Program-made: the position numbers and the translations under genes | Origin: GCA-003244245 sp050700115 | Lineage (GTDB): Bacteria; Actinomycetota; Actinomycetes; Mycobacteriales; Pseudonocardiaceae | Direction: 5' to 3' | DNA: 64,000 nt | Assembly: GCA_050700115.1 (NCBI GenBank) | Contig: JBOHGG010000017.1 | Location: forward strand, 28,454-92,453 | Shown here: in pieces, positions 35,401 through 41,538 of the stretch | Numbering within the stretch: position 1 is the first letter of the stretch | How the letters are laid out: each line of letters opens with the position of its first letter | Notes under the pieces: model-generated | Database searches by the model: none | The model's input: the letters and a program-made list of their open reading frames with translations, nothing else | What the model was told of the DNA's origin: nothing

Positions 35401-37004
35401 GGCCAGGATGGGTCCAGCGGCACGAATGCCCCGCCGGCCCGGAGCACCGCGAGCAGCGCCACCACCATCTCCGCCGAGCGTGGTATCCCGATCGCGACGA
35501 CGTGCTCGGGCTGCAGACCGCGGGTGAGCAGGTGACCGGCGAGCTCGGCCGAGCGCTCGTCGAGTTCGCGGTAGGTCAGCCGCCGCCCGCTGGCGACCAC
35601 CGCGACGGCGTCCGGCGTGGTCGCGGCCTGCGCGGCGAACAGCTCGGGCACGGTGTGCGAGACCGCAGGCTCCGCGGTGTCGTTCCACTCGACGAGCACC
35701 TGGTGGCGCTCGACGTCGGTGAGCAGATCGATCGATCCGAACGGCCGTTGGGGTGCGTCGATGACCCGATCGAGGAACAGGCGCAGCCGGTGCTGGTGCT
35801 CGGCGAACCGCTCGCTGTCGCCCGCCCCCGGGTCGGCCCGCAGGTCGATCACCACAGGTTCTCCGGGCGGGTCCACAAAGGCGGCGAACTCGAGATCGTC
35901 CACCGGCCCGAGTGATACGTTGCGCAGCCGCGCCGGATGCTCGCCGAAGCGCAGCTCCCGGTCGGTGACCATGATGTTCACCCCGGGCCCCCACAACGCA
36001 CGTCCCTCGGCGCGCCGGATCAAGTCTTCGCCCCGGTAGCGGCTGTGCTCCCGGATCTCGGCCAGCGCCCGGTCGACGTTTCCGGTCAGCTCGACCAGGG
36101 ATTGCGCCGGATTCACTCGGACTCGCAACGGCAGCACTGTCGAGACCATGCCGGGGACGTCGCGCAGCTCCGGTGGCCGCGCGGTGACCGGCAGCGCGAG
36201 CACCACGTCATCGACGCCGGTGCAGCGCGCGACGTAGCCGGCCAGCGCGGCGATGACCACCCGTGACACCCGCACGCCGGCCTGTGCCGCGGCAGCGTGC
36301 AGCTGCCCGGCCCGCGCGGCCGGCAACTCGACGGTGCGGTGCGCTGCGGCGTCCGCCGGTGAGTTCGACGTGGCGAGTAGCCGCACCGGCTCGGGGTGGT
36401 CGGCGATCTGCGCGGCCCAGTGGTCGGAGTCCGCGGCGAAGGCGCCGGAGGCGCGGTAGGTCGCATCGGCGTCCACCAGCCGCGACAGCTCCCACCGTTG
36501 CGGGGTCGTCCCGGTCGAGTAGGCCTCGGCGACCGCGCGGGTCATCATCGAGACGCCGTAACCATCCATGACGATGTGGTGATAACGCTGGTACCAGCGG
36601 TACCGGTCGTCGGCGAGCCGCAGCATGGCCTGGGTGAACAGCACGTCGTGCTCCAGGTCCACGGCTTGGGCCAGGTCAGCATGCATCCACGCGAGCGCGG
36701 CTGCCGCCGGATCCGGCTCGGCGCGCAGGTCCAGCATGGCCGGCCGGGCCTGCGCGACCGGGGTGCGGACCTGGCGCGGGCGCCCGTCGTCGGGTGCCGG
36801 GAACCGGACGTGCAGGCACTCCGCGCACTCGACGACGCGGCCGATCGCGGCCGCAAGGCGCCCGGCGTCGACGTGCCCGCGGATCTCGGTGTACCAAGCG
36901 ATGTTGTAGATCGGGCTTTCTGGGGCAATCTGCTGGGCGAGCCAGATGTCGGCCTGGGCCGCGGTCAGCGAGACCTCGGCACTGAGCGGACCGGTGTCAG
37001 GCAC
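23472..37004 (-). CDS. Siderophore NRPS, three modules C-A-T / C-A(MT)-T / C-A(MT)-T-E
   Basis: The 4,510-residue protein builds a hydroxyornithine-rich tripeptide. Module 1: condensation domain (HHIVMDG), adenylation (about residues 450-960) with code D-I-N-Y-W-G-G-I-G-K, the signature known for formyl-hydroxyornithine in coelichelin synthetase, and carrier (~985). Modules 2 and 3: condensation domains whose motif reads HLTAWDG and HLLAWDG; adenylation codes D-M-D-N-V-G-L-I-N-K and D-M-E-N-L-G-L-I-N-K (hydroxyornithine type); methyltransferases inserted late in each A domain (VLEIGVGTG, ~2052 and ~3543); carriers at ~2471 and ~3963. A terminal epimerisation domain has HHLVVDG (~4158). The acidic end SQEELDELEAEW may dock the next NRPS. 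GTG start at 37004, overlapping mbtH by 8 nt. Confidence 0.92.
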   Translation of the reverse strand: MPDTGPLSAEVSLTAAQADIWLAQQIAPESPIYNIAWYTEIRGHVDAGRLAAAIGRVVECAECLHVRFPAPDDGRPRQVRTPVAQARPAMLDLRAEPDPAAAALAWMHADLAQAVDLEHDVLFTQAMLRLADDRYRWYQRYHHIVMDGYGVSMMTRAVAEAYSTGTTPQRWELSRLVDADATYRASGAFAADSDHWAAQIADHPEPVRLLATSNSPADAAAHRTVELPAARAGQLHAAAAQAGVRVSRVVIAALAGYVARCTGVDDVVLALPVTARPPELRDVPGMVSTVLPLRVRVNPAQSLVELTGNVDRALAEIREHSRYRGEDLIRRAEGRALWGPGVNIMVTDRELRFGEHPARLRNVSLGPVDDLEFAAFVDPPGEPVVIDLRADPGAGDSERFAEHQHRLRLFLDRVIDAPQRPFGSIDLLTDVERHQVLVEWNDTAEPAVSHTVPELFAAQAATTPDAVAVVASGRRLTYRELDERSAELAGHLLTRGLQPEHVVAIGIPRSAEMVVALLAVLRAGGAFVPLDPSWPVQRRELVCADAGAVAVITGPGGVPDPDATAIRVDLDGWTYADALPHVPIAGGQLAYVVFTSGSTGVPKGAMIRHEAICARLTWQLGLLGFGRDDASLFKASLSFDIAVNEILLPLVAGGRVVVAESGGDRDPRYLLDLIAGEGVTFVYLVPSMLEALLTLDSDADALAGLKHVWCGGEVLTPELFERFRAVLPTTMYHGYGPAETTIGVSHVIYHDDAARIATTIGRPNPNTRLYVLDPTLKPVPTGVPGELYVAGYLLGRGYIASPGLTASRFVADPFGSPGGVLYRTGDLVRWAPDGSLDFVGRADNQVKIRGMRLELEEVEATLAANPAVRRVVVTARRTDGGAAYLAAYVVPEAATDATDPDRLREWAALKLPEYMVPTAFVLLDELPLTPNGKVDRRALPAPQQHSTEYRAPRNRTEELLCAAFAAVLKVTRIGIDDDFFALGGDSIVAMQLVSRARKAGIVLRPREVFQLRTVAALAAATDDRRAAGKGSLGIPAGMDNELVAPDVTARIAARLGCEPADVWPASPLQEGLFFQAAYDDGPDVYTAQHVFELDTVINVDRLRVACAVLMRRHPILRGGLTSEGLERPLQFLLADPPVEIEETDLTGVPAAAEQLAALCREHRARRFDLAAPPLFRIIVAHLDGGCSRLVLTQHLTAWDGWSQHLFFEQLFLLYAQGGEERGLPPTGSYPAYLRWLASRDRNAARNAWRLALCGLEEPTLVAAAAPDLGTMLPRCTELELSAETSDAILAGARERGVTLNTVLNVAWAVVLGEVVGQQDVVFGTTVSGRPPELADVEYVVGMFLNTVPARVRIDPAESVPAFLRRVQDERVALLDHEYLGLGEIQHAVGQRTLFDTLFVLQNFPALDADRLATHGIRYVDYVDSTHFPVVMIATAAATLRLTLQHRPSALDDETADAVLARLAAVAQRLVDSTGPVGAIDVLAPGERVALETSWAWSVRAVAEESVADVVLQHAQRSPDAVALVCGQQRWSFGALEARANRLARLLLARGAGPERVVALALTRSLDLVAAVFAVLKTGAAYVPLDLDHPAERLAMMLADAGPVCVLSSRAAVGALGLVDAGPVDAPLVVLDDEDVEEQLAALPDGPLADEERPEFHPAVPGRLEYPAYVIYTSGSTGHPKGVVTPHRGLTNMLAHHSEVIFAPVAVEAGSRRLRVAHTSSFSFDMSWDELLGLVAGHELHLCDEDLRRDPHRLVAYCQEQRIDVINVTPTYARALIDEGLLQGAHPPALVVLGGEAVSESVWAQLRDSRDTAGVRAYNLYGPTECSINALGSSVAGSHTPTVGKAVFNTRAYVLDMCMRPVAVGVTGELYLAGIGLARGYHNRCALTAERFVADPYAVVPGGRMYRTGDLVRQRPDGVMDFLGRADDQVKIRGFRVELGEVEAVLAVHSQVAQAAVIAADAAASGVKRLVGYVVPTPWEVLDRGRVEQEQIGEWRQVYDTGYTQADTALVTEDFSGWDSSYDGQPIPLPQMHEWREMTVAGIRELAPRRVLEIGVGTGLLLAEVAPASEVYWATDFSPPVIQSLRADLGRDPELAERVTLACQPADVIDGLPAGFFDTVIINSVIQYFPSIAYLTDVLAKAIALTAAGGAVFVGDVRDRRLLRCFHTAVGLARTHGASAEQVRQAIERSIRLERELLVTPDYFARLREHVPDIAGVDIRIKRGWAHNELTRYRYDVVLRKSPVEVVSLADVAQLIWGDQIVDVDVLANFLDQRRPSPLRVGRIPNARVASEAAAARAVEEGKPITDVLRVLGADGGVEPEALHELGERLGYRVITTWSHVADGSYDAVFITGQADALDGGYQPAAAGLERVDYANDPVTARQTDALVPQLREHLQQRLPDYMVPAALVVVDHLPLTVNGKLDVKALPVPDLTQTTPSRAPQTPQEQILCELFAQVLGLDRVGVDDNFFALGGDSIISITLVTHARKRGLALTPRNVFEHRTPEALALISAERLGAGTPPPVVTPVAPFELVQMEQSELDAIYARFGDVEDVWPLAPLQQGLFFQAVYDAPESGAVDVYVGQTTFELRERVDVTRLRRAAQIMQQRHPTLRCAFIEGESTGPRQVVRRAFADVVQEHDLALYAAEALETAAAEIAYQDRVRRFDLAHPPLFRISLLRLPGGTDRLVATFHLLAWDGWSHSTFFEQLFTLYLRDGDQRELPTPGSYPEHLRWLAQRDGDAAGKAWAAVLADVAEPTLVRTGMSGASTTIPQRTELALSPAVSDALRTGARTCGVTLNTVLNAAWAVVLGGLVGKQDAIFGTTVSGRPPEVADVEHVIGVFLNTVPTRVRIDPAEKVGAFLRRLQQERVAMLEHEHLGLGEIQHLAGQATLFDTLFVLQNFKHIDETTLREVGVVSWRHVDATHYPLVVIATPGPQILLTLEHDVAIADSDSALILLNRLARVTERLISNPDLLVGRLDILGDDERRALESEWESSARAVGDESVAEALEERAVGLPDVVALVCGAEQVSFGQLNERINRFARLLLARGAGPERVVGLALPRSVDMVAALFAVLRTGAAYLPLDLDYPAERLALMVGDARPVCVLSSRTAAGALGSVDAPVVLLDETDVVTELEVLSGDELVDGERPDFVSGVAGRLEHPAYLIYTSGSTGVPKGVVTPYRGLTNMLANHREKIFAPVITAAEGRRLRIAHTVSFSFDMSWEELLWLVEGHEVHVLDEDLRRDAHALVSYCDRHRIDVVNVTPTYAQVLFEHGLLDEHGGGHRPALVLLGGEAVSDAVWEQLRDTDGVLGYNLYGPTEYTINTLGGSTLDSPTPTVGRPIWNTRAYVLDMCLRPVTVGETGELYLAGIGLARGYHDRFALTAERFVADPFGVPGGRMYRTGDVVRQRSDGLMDFLGRADDQIKIRGFRVELGEIEAVLADYCDVAQAAVIAADTPVSGVKRLIGYVVPTSLEAADRDQVEREQIGEWRQIYDTGYAQADTALVAEDFSGWDSSYDGEPIPLGQMREWRERTVAGICELGPRRVLEIGVGTGLLLAEVAPVSEVYWGTDFSSPVIERLGADLGRDPELAERVRLACQPADVVEGLAVGFFDTVIINSVIQYFPSIDYLTDVLAKAMALTAPGGAVFVGDVRDRRLLRCFHTALQLARADGASAEQVRQAVERSIRLERELLVAPDYFARLHEQVPEIAGVDIRIKRGWAHNELTRYRYDVVLRKSPAEVVSLAEVVQLSWGEQITDVEALADVLDQQRPAALRVGPIPNARVASEAAAACVLEQGKPITDVLRVLDAGGGVEPEALHEVGERLGYRVVTTWSPVADGSYDAVFLTGQADALDGGYQPAAAGLEKVDYANDPVTARQTGALVPHVREHLQQRLPDYMVPTALMVVDHLPLTVNGKLDVKALPEPDLTQTTPSRPPQTPQEQTLCELFAEVLGLDRVGVDDSFFTLGGDSIISIQLTSRARKAGVVITPRDVFERKTAAGLAAVARNVSGMAGAAPEAPDAGVGVVPLTPVMRWLLERGGPVDGYAMSVVVQAPAQLDSPRLTRLVQAVLDHHDLLRARLELSDAHGGDGVLVVEPVGSVAASACIRRVDAAGSDDVELQRLVETEEAAAVGRLALRTGVTTQVVWLDRGSQRPGRLLVVIHHLVVDGVSWRLLIEDLAVGWAQLAAGQAPALEPCRTSFRRWAQLWTAKAVEPARVGELPIWTGVLNGGDPLLGDRPLDWERDTWGTYREVTLVLPAATEPLLTSVPALFHAGVDDVLLTGLGLAVAQWRRRRDQDDQRSVLVDLEGHGRQEQVVGGVDLSRTVGWFTSIFPVRLDVSGIDLDEALTGGPAAGRALKQVKEQLRIAPDHGLGFGLLRYSNPGTAAAFVGLPAPQIMFNYLGRFNVPDAVDWAVVPDIGLGGGAVPGLPMSHPLHINAWTEDRPSGPQLHASWTWPGGILTEEAVRELAHGWFQALDALVSHATTPHAGGHTPSDMPLVSISQEELDELEAEWTTE
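25190..26900 (-). repeat. Intragenic NRPS duplication, unit in module 3
   Basis: This stretch covers the end of the A domain, the embedded methyltransferase and the carrier of module 3. It is highly similar at the DNA level to 29660-31370 in module 2, with a constant offset of 4,470 bp (1,490 codons); GTGGTCTGGG at 25231 corresponds to 29701 and GCCGCTTGTG at 26671 to 31141. The pattern indicates tandem module duplication or ongoing gene conversion. Confidence 0.8.
29660..31370 (-). repeat. Intragenic NRPS duplication, unit in module 2
   Basis: Partner of the unit at 25190-26900. The methyltransferase and flanking A/T sequences are near-identical, while condensation domains and A-domain specificity pockets differ more, giving codes that differ at two positions (Asp for Glu, Val for Leu). 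Confidence 0.8.
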
Positions 37005-37221
37005 GGGTGTGACGCTCCATCTGCGCGACGAGGCTCTTCGGGCGCATATCGGTCCAGTTGGCCTCGATGTGATCCAGGCACTCCCGGCGGCCGGCCGGGC
37101 CGTGCGTGACGGTCCAACCCTCGGGGATCGGCGCGAACGTCGGCCACAGCGAGTACTGACCTTCGCTGTTGATCAGTGCAGAGAAGGTGGCGTTCTCGTC
37201 ATCGAACGGATTTGTGGACAC
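36997..37221 (-). CDS. MbtH-like protein
   Basis: The 74-residue protein is a canonical MbtH-like NRPS activator: NPFDDENATFSALINSEGQYSLWP, then PEGWTVTHGPAGRRECLDHIEANWTDMRPKSL, including the family Trp and Pro residues that dock on adenylation domains. GTG start at 37221 behind AGAGGAG. It lies between the ornithine monooxygenase and the large NRPS, overlapping the latter by 8 nt, so it is made together with the synthetase whose adenylation domains it should activate. Confidence 0.95.
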   Translation of the reverse strand: MSTNPFDDENATFSALINSEGQYSLWPTFAPIPEGWTVTHGPAGRRECLDHIEANWTDMRPKSLVAQMERHTRA

Positions 37222-37237
37222 GGCGATGTCTCCTCTC

Positions 37238-38668
37238 CTATGACCGGTCACCGGCAGGCGGGGCGGTGGCCCGGGCTGGGGCGAGGTCGCGCGCGGGCGC
37301 CTCGCGGCGTGCGTCGATGGAGGCGACGATCTCGCCGGCACGGACTGCGACGTTGGACAGCAGCGTCGAGGACAGGCCGTGGCTGTGTTCGGTGGGGCCC
37401 TGCACATAAATGCCCGCGGTGATCGCGTCGTCGGTGATGATGCGGTAATCCCGGTCGATTTCCAGTTGCCCGTTCGTGCCGCGACAGCAGGCCCCGCCGA
37501 GGTCGCCGAGCAGGCGACACGGGTCGCCGGGGCGGTAGCCTGTCGCATACACGACAAGGTCGGTGGTGAGCACCTCGCGGGAATTGTCGATCATCGACTC
37601 CACAGCCAGCTCGATGCGCCCGTTCACCTCGACGGCGTCGGCGATGCGGCTGACGTTGTGGAAGCGCAGCCGCTCTCGGCCGGTGACTTTCTCGCGGTAG
37701 TGCCGGCGGTAGAGCTCGTCGATGAGCTCTGGATCGACGACCGAGTAGTTGGTGTTGGCGTGGTAATCCAAGATCATGTCCTTCACCTTGCCCGGTGCCT
37801 GGAAGAAGGCGTCCACGGCGTTCGGGTCGAACACCCGGTTGGCGAAGGAGGTGTCGTCGGCGGGGCTGTAGCCGTACCGCGCGAAGACAGCGCACACCTC
37901 CGCGTCGGGGAACGTGCGGTGCAGGTAGTCGACGGCCTCGGCGGCGCTCTGCCCGGCGCCAACCACGGCCAGTCTCTCGGGCGCGGTGATCGTCGCGGCC
38001 ATGGACAGCAGATCGCTGCTGTGCCAGATCCGGTGGCCTGTGCTGACACCCTCGGGAAGGTGCGGCCGCAAGCCGGTGGCCAGGACCACATTCCGTGCCC
38101 ACAGCCGCGCGGTCCCCCCGTCCAGCCTGCGGATGACCACCTCGAGGTATTGCCCGGTCCCGTCACCGTCTATCGGCTCGATCCCGGTGACGTCGGTGCC
38201 GTAGTCGACCTGCGCGACGAAAGCCGACGCGGCCCACTCCAGGTAGTCGTGAAACTCGATCCTGGTGGGAAAGGAGCTGCCGTAGTTGATGAAGTCGACC
38301 AGCCGCCCGTGATCGTGTAGATAGGACACGAAACTGAACGGACTGGTGGGGCTGCGCAGTGTGACCAGGTCCTTGAGGTACGACACCTGCATGGTGGCGT
38401 CCTCGATCAGCATGCCGCGGTGCCAGCCGAACCGTGGCTGTCGCTCGACGAACCGGACGGTCAGCGGTTCGCCCGCGCCCGTCGCGTTGTGCTCGTCGAT
38501 GGCGATGGCCAGGGCCAGGTTCGACGGCCCGAATCCCACTCCGACGACATCGAGGATCTCCCCGGTCGACGCGGCAGATGCCGGGGCGCAGTGCCGCATC
38601 GCTGTCCTCGGGTCCGCACTGCGCGGATCAGCTTGGCAAGGCGACCACCGCATATCCTCGAAGTCCAC
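37238..38668 (-). CDS. L-ornithine N5-monooxygenase
   Basis: The 476-residue enzyme is a flavin N-hydroxylating monooxygenase of the PvdA/CchB type. FAD-binding VVGVGFGPSNLALAI occurs near the N-terminus, NADPH-binding VVGAGQSAAEAVDYLH in the middle, substrate-loop features in SYLKDLVTLRSPTSPFSFVSYL, and the C-terminal DLVVYATGYRP. It converts ornithine to N5-hydroxyornithine, the first committed step for every hydroxamate in this siderophore. I chose the GTG at 38668 for its strong AGGAGG five bases upstream; the ATG at 38599 with GAGGA is an alternative. It is the first gene of the NRPS operon, beginning downstream of the iron box at 38881. Confidence 0.93.
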   Translation of the reverse strand: MDFEDMRWSPCQADPRSADPRTAMRHCAPASAASTGEILDVVGVGFGPSNLALAIAIDEHNATGAGEPLTVRFVERQPRFGWHRGMLIEDATMQVSYLKDLVTLRSPTSPFSFVSYLHDHGRLVDFINYGSSFPTRIEFHDYLEWAASAFVAQVDYGTDVTGIEPIDGDGTGQYLEVVIRRLDGGTARLWARNVVLATGLRPHLPEGVSTGHRIWHSSDLLSMAATITAPERLAVVGAGQSAAEAVDYLHRTFPDAEVCAVFARYGYSPADDTSFANRVFDPNAVDAFFQAPGKVKDMILDYHANTNYSVVDPELIDELYRRHYREKVTGRERLRFHNVSRIADAVEVNGRIELAVESMIDNSREVLTTDLVVYATGYRPGDPCRLLGDLGGACCRGTNGQLEIDRDYRIITDDAITAGIYVQGPTEHSHGLSSTLLSNVAVRAGEIVASIDARREAPARDLAPARATAPPAGDRS

Positions 38669-38880
38669 GAGTGCCTCCTCTTGGCGTCGTGGCGTCGGCG
38701 ACGTCTCCGGTTTCGCTGCCCGGAGTGCAGGCTGTGTCGCACAGCGTCGAAGCACTGCTTCGGCTCACCGCGGTGCCGGAGCACTTCCCTGCCTAACGAG
38801 TCCTGTGATGTGCGAATAGTCCGGAAAACACCGGACAGCATTGTGCGCGTCCGGAGGCGTGGACATCCGCGATGTAATGG

Positions 38881-38899
38881 TATGGTAAGGCTTGCCTAG
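38881..38899 (-). promoter_or_regulatory. Iron box of the NRPS operon
   Basis: The window contains GGTAAGGCTTGCCTAG and matches 13 of 19 iron-box consensus positions. It lies between the monooxygenase-NRPS operon (minus) and the divergent LuxR-type regulator (plus). Together with the boxes at 9995 and 13687 it suggests one DmdR/IdeR-like regulon for the locus. Confidence 0.65.
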
Positions 38900-39010
38900 C
38901 TATAACTGAAAATAATTTTCATCTATGGTCGTGGCCCGCCCATCGAGTGCCCTAGGCAGGCGAGCCCGTCCACGGGGTTTCCGCGTCAGCCGACTCGACA
39001 GGAGCCGTCC

Positions 39011-40717
39011 GTGAGTGGGTTCCCCGCGGAGTCCCTGGCCGAGAGCGGCACACTCGCTGATGGCCCCCGGCGGACGGCGTACTGGCTGGGGGTAGCCCGA
39101 CAGGTTCTGCTGGAAAATCCTGATGCGGGGTCGTGGGACGATCTGCTCGTCGCCGTGGGCAACGCCTTGGCCCGGGCAGGGCACTTCGATCTCAGTCGTG
39201 CGGTACTCCGCGATGCGGCGGACCTCTCGCATCCCGCAGCATCCTCTGCGCGTGTCGAGGCCGCCCGACGGCAGGCGCAGCTCGACCTGATGATCGGCCG
39301 ACACCATGAAGCATCCTCGATGCTGATCACTGCGCTGGCTGAGCTACCCGACCCGCAGGGCGCCGACGCCGCCGCCCTCCGAGTCACGCTCGCGTCGGTG
39401 GGGTTGCAGAGCGGCGCGCGAGACCCGACGTGGGCGCAGGAGGCGGTCGACGCGGCGACCCTTCACGGGGCAGCGTTGCAGGCCCACGCGCTCGCTGTGT
39501 TTGCGGTGGGCGCCCAGGTCCGCGGCGACGTCGACCCCGCGATACGCGCCGCTACCTGCGCCGCCGGGCTGCTCGACACACTCGAGGGCGACGAATCGGT
39601 GGTCGACCGGGTGCAGAGTTGCGTCTGGCTCGGGTTCGGTGCTGCCATGCTTGAGCGCTACTCCGACGCCCTGGGTCACTTCACCCGCGCTTTGCCGCTG
39701 GTGCGCACGGCCAAGGATGACTTGTGGGCGACCCATGTGCTGGTCGGGCTGTCCGCGGCGCACTGCTGTCTGGGCCGGCTTGGTGAGGCCGCCACCCATG
39801 CTGCGGTCGCTGTCGAGTACGCGACGACCCTCGAGTACGGCGCGCTCCAGGAGCTGGCTTACGCCGCGAAGGCTCGTCGTGCCCTGCTGGCCGGCGACCG
39901 CGAGACTGCGCTGCGCGCAGCGGGCAAGGCCCGTCGAGTCGCTGCTCCCGGCCGACCACTGACCTGGAACGACCCCCGCCTGCTGTTCGCCGAGGCCGAG
40001 CTGCTCGGGGGGCATCCGCGGCGGTGCATTGACCTGCTCCTGGAGATCGGTGAGGGCCCGCGGCTGCGCGCCGCACCCGCTGTCATCCGCCCGGAGATCT
40101 ACGAGCTGCTCGTGCGGGCCAGCCTGACCCAGGGACGCGCCCGGGACGCGATGTACTGGGCCGAACACGCCGGCGCGGCCGTCGAGAACGGTGGGTTGAC
40201 CGGCGGCACCGGCTTCGCGCACCTCGCCTACGCGCAGGCACTGCTGCCGGGGAAACCCGCCGCCGCCGCGACAACTGCCCAGGCCGCGGCCGACGCCTTG
40301 AGCCAGGCCGGTCGGCGCGTTGAGCACGCCCGCGCTCATGCTGTCGCGGGCCGTGCGCTCGCCGCGGTAGGTCGCGACGAGCGGGCCAACCTCGAGTTCG
40401 AGCGGGCCGCCGCGCTGTTCGACATCTGCGGGGCACGTCGAGCCCGCGACGAGGTGCTCGTCCACGGCGCCAGGTTGATCCCGGGCGCCTCGACGGTCCA
40501 ACCCTCGCCAGGGCTCGGGTTGCTGAGCCGCCGGGAGACCCAGGTCGCCGCGTTGGTGATCCAGGGCCGCACCAACCGGGAGATCGCCCGGGTCCTGTCG
40601 TTGAGCCCGCGGACCGTCGAGACCTACCTGGCGAGGGTGTTCTCGAAGCTCGACGCGTCCTGCCGCGCCGAGGTGGCGGGCAAGGTTGCCCCGTTGATGC
40701 GGACGCTGCCGCCCTGA
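39011..40717 (+). CDS. LuxR-family transcriptional regulator with TPR-like repeats
   Basis: The 568-residue protein has a C-terminal LuxR/FixJ-type helix-turn-helix (LSRRETQVAALVIQGRTNREI, then ARVLSLSPRTVETYLARVFSKL, about residues 500-545). The preceding ~480 residues are helical and Ala/Leu-rich, resembling the TPR-like half of LAL/MalT-type regulators. No Walker A P-loop is visible, so it lacks the ATPase module of full LAL proteins. GTG start at 39011. It is transcribed divergently from the siderophore operon across the iron box and is a plausible pathway-specific regulator (inference from position). Confidence 0.8.
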   Translation: MSGFPAESLAESGTLADGPRRTAYWLGVARQVLLENPDAGSWDDLLVAVGNALARAGHFDLSRAVLRDAADLSHPAASSARVEAARRQAQLDLMIGRHHEASSMLITALAELPDPQGADAAALRVTLASVGLQSGARDPTWAQEAVDAATLHGAALQAHALAVFAVGAQVRGDVDPAIRAATCAAGLLDTLEGDESVVDRVQSCVWLGFGAAMLERYSDALGHFTRALPLVRTAKDDLWATHVLVGLSAAHCCLGRLGEAATHAAVAVEYATTLEYGALQELAYAAKARRALLAGDRETALRAAGKARRVAAPGRPLTWNDPRLLFAEAELLGGHPRRCIDLLLEIGEGPRLRAAPAVIRPEIYELLVRASLTQGRARDAMYWAEHAGAAVENGGLTGGTGFAHLAYAQALLPGKPAAAATTAQAAADALSQAGRRVEHARAHAVAGRALAAVGRDERANLEFERAAALFDICGARRARDEVLVHGARLIPGASTVQPSPGLGLLSRRETQVAALVIQGRTNREIARVLSLSPRTVETYLARVFSKLDASCRAEVAGKVAPLMRTLPP

Positions 40718-40770
40718 CCCGGCTGGCGCGCTGACCATCAGCCAGCGGGCGCGTGTCGGTGCCGCACCCC

Positions 40771-40828
40771 GTGAACTCGACGAGAGCTACGTCTGGCAGG
40801 ACTGAAATGTCGCTGACGTCGAGTTCAC
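40771..40828 (+). repeat. Dispersed 58-bp hairpin repeat, copy 2
   Basis: Same length and ends as copy 1, with three mismatches between its 20-bp arms. Homology to copy 1 continues into the flanks (GTGTCGGTGCCGC on the left and GGCCAGGGA on the right). It lies between the LuxR-type regulator and the vapB-like gene; a further short dyad at about 40722-40747 precedes it, so the region may also terminate transcription of the regulator. Confidence 0.85.
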
Positions 40829-40890
40829 GGGCAGTACCCCCGGGCAAGCTGGCCAGGGAGAGAGTGCAGAGAGCGACGTCGGGGACTGAT

Positions 40891-40918
40891 GCACGCACGT
40901 GCTAGCATGCATGCGTGC
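40891..40918 (+). promoter_or_regulatory. Inverted repeat overlapping the vapB start
   Basis: The arms GCACGCA (40891-40897) and TGCGTGC (40912-40918) are perfect inverted repeats, and the right arm covers the GTG start of the ribbon-helix-helix gene. Such dyads are typical autoregulatory operators of VapB-type antitoxins. Lack of a Shine-Dalgarno suggests a leaderless message. Confidence 0.5.
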
Positions 40919-41154
40919 GGACCACTGTCGAGATCAGCGACAGGCAGCACCGCGCGCTCAGCGCGCTGGCGCAGCAGCGCGGTCTGCGAGGGTTCTCCCA
41001 GCTCGTGCAGGAGGCGCTCGATTCCTACCTCGGTGACCTCGGCCAGGATGAGATCGCCATGCTGCTGGATCTCGAGGGCACGCTCGACGAGCAGCAGGAA
41101 CACGAGCTACGAGCCAGGATCGAGGCAGCGAGAGCGACGTGGCGGGCCTCGTAG
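40915..41154 (+). CDS. VapB-like ribbon-helix-helix antitoxin
   Basis: The 79-residue protein begins with a typical ribbon-helix-helix (RTTVEISDRQHRALSALAQQRGLRGFSQLVQEAL, residues 2-36), followed by a charged helical tail that would bind the toxin (LDEQQEHELRARIEAARATWRAS). It overlaps the PIN-domain gene by 16 nt. Antitoxins of this type bind their own promoter as dimers, consistent with the inverted repeat over the start codon. Confidence 0.85.
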   Translation: MRTTVEISDRQHRALSALAQQRGLRGFSQLVQEALDSYLGDLGQDEIAMLLDLEGTLDEQQEHELRARIEAARATWRAS

Positions 41155-41531
41155 TCGTCGACACCGATTTCGTCATCGACTTCCTTCGCGGCCGCGGTCC
41201 CGGTGCGCAGCTGACCCGCAGCCTTGTCATCGAGCGCCGGCTGCGCGTGACCGCCGTCACGAGCTTCGAGCTACGGGTCGGCGCAGACTTCCTCGCTCGC
41301 CGGGAGCAGATCCTGGGATTGTTCCGGTCCCGGACAGTGCCACTCGATCTGGCATCCGCCCTCCGAGCCGGGGAGGTGGCGTCAACCTTGCAGGCGAGTG
41401 GGACGGGCATCGGGTTCGCGGACTGCATGCAGGCGGGCATCTGCCTGCGGTACGGCCTGCCGCTCGCGACGAGGAACCGGAAGCGCTTCGAACGGGTCGA
41501 GGGGCTGCAACTCGTCGACGTCGAATGCTGA
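41139..41531 (+). CDS. vapC: VapC-like PIN-domain ribonuclease toxin
   Basis: The 130-residue protein is a PIN domain. Acidic active-site residues appear in VVDTDFVIDFLRG (first Asp), SFELRVGAD (Glu) and GFADCMQAG (Asp), followed by LPLATRNRKRFERVEGL near the C-terminus. PIN toxins cleave tRNA or rRNA in a metal-dependent manner. It is coupled to the upstream ribbon-helix-helix antitoxin and ends 7 bp before the arabinosyltransferase start, so some read-through into that gene is likely. Confidence 0.88.
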   Translation: MAGLVVVDTDFVIDFLRGRGPGAQLTRSLVIERRLRVTAVTSFELRVGADFLARREQILGLFRSRTVPLDLASALRAGEVASTLQASGTGIGFADCMQAGICLRYGLPLATRNRKRFERVEGLQLVDVEC

Positions 41532-41538
41532 CCGCCGA

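Noticed and set aside
37248..38102. Long Arg-rich frame inside the ornithine monooxygenase gene
   Set aside because: It is an alternative frame of high-GC coding DNA; the enzyme motifs are all in the other frame.
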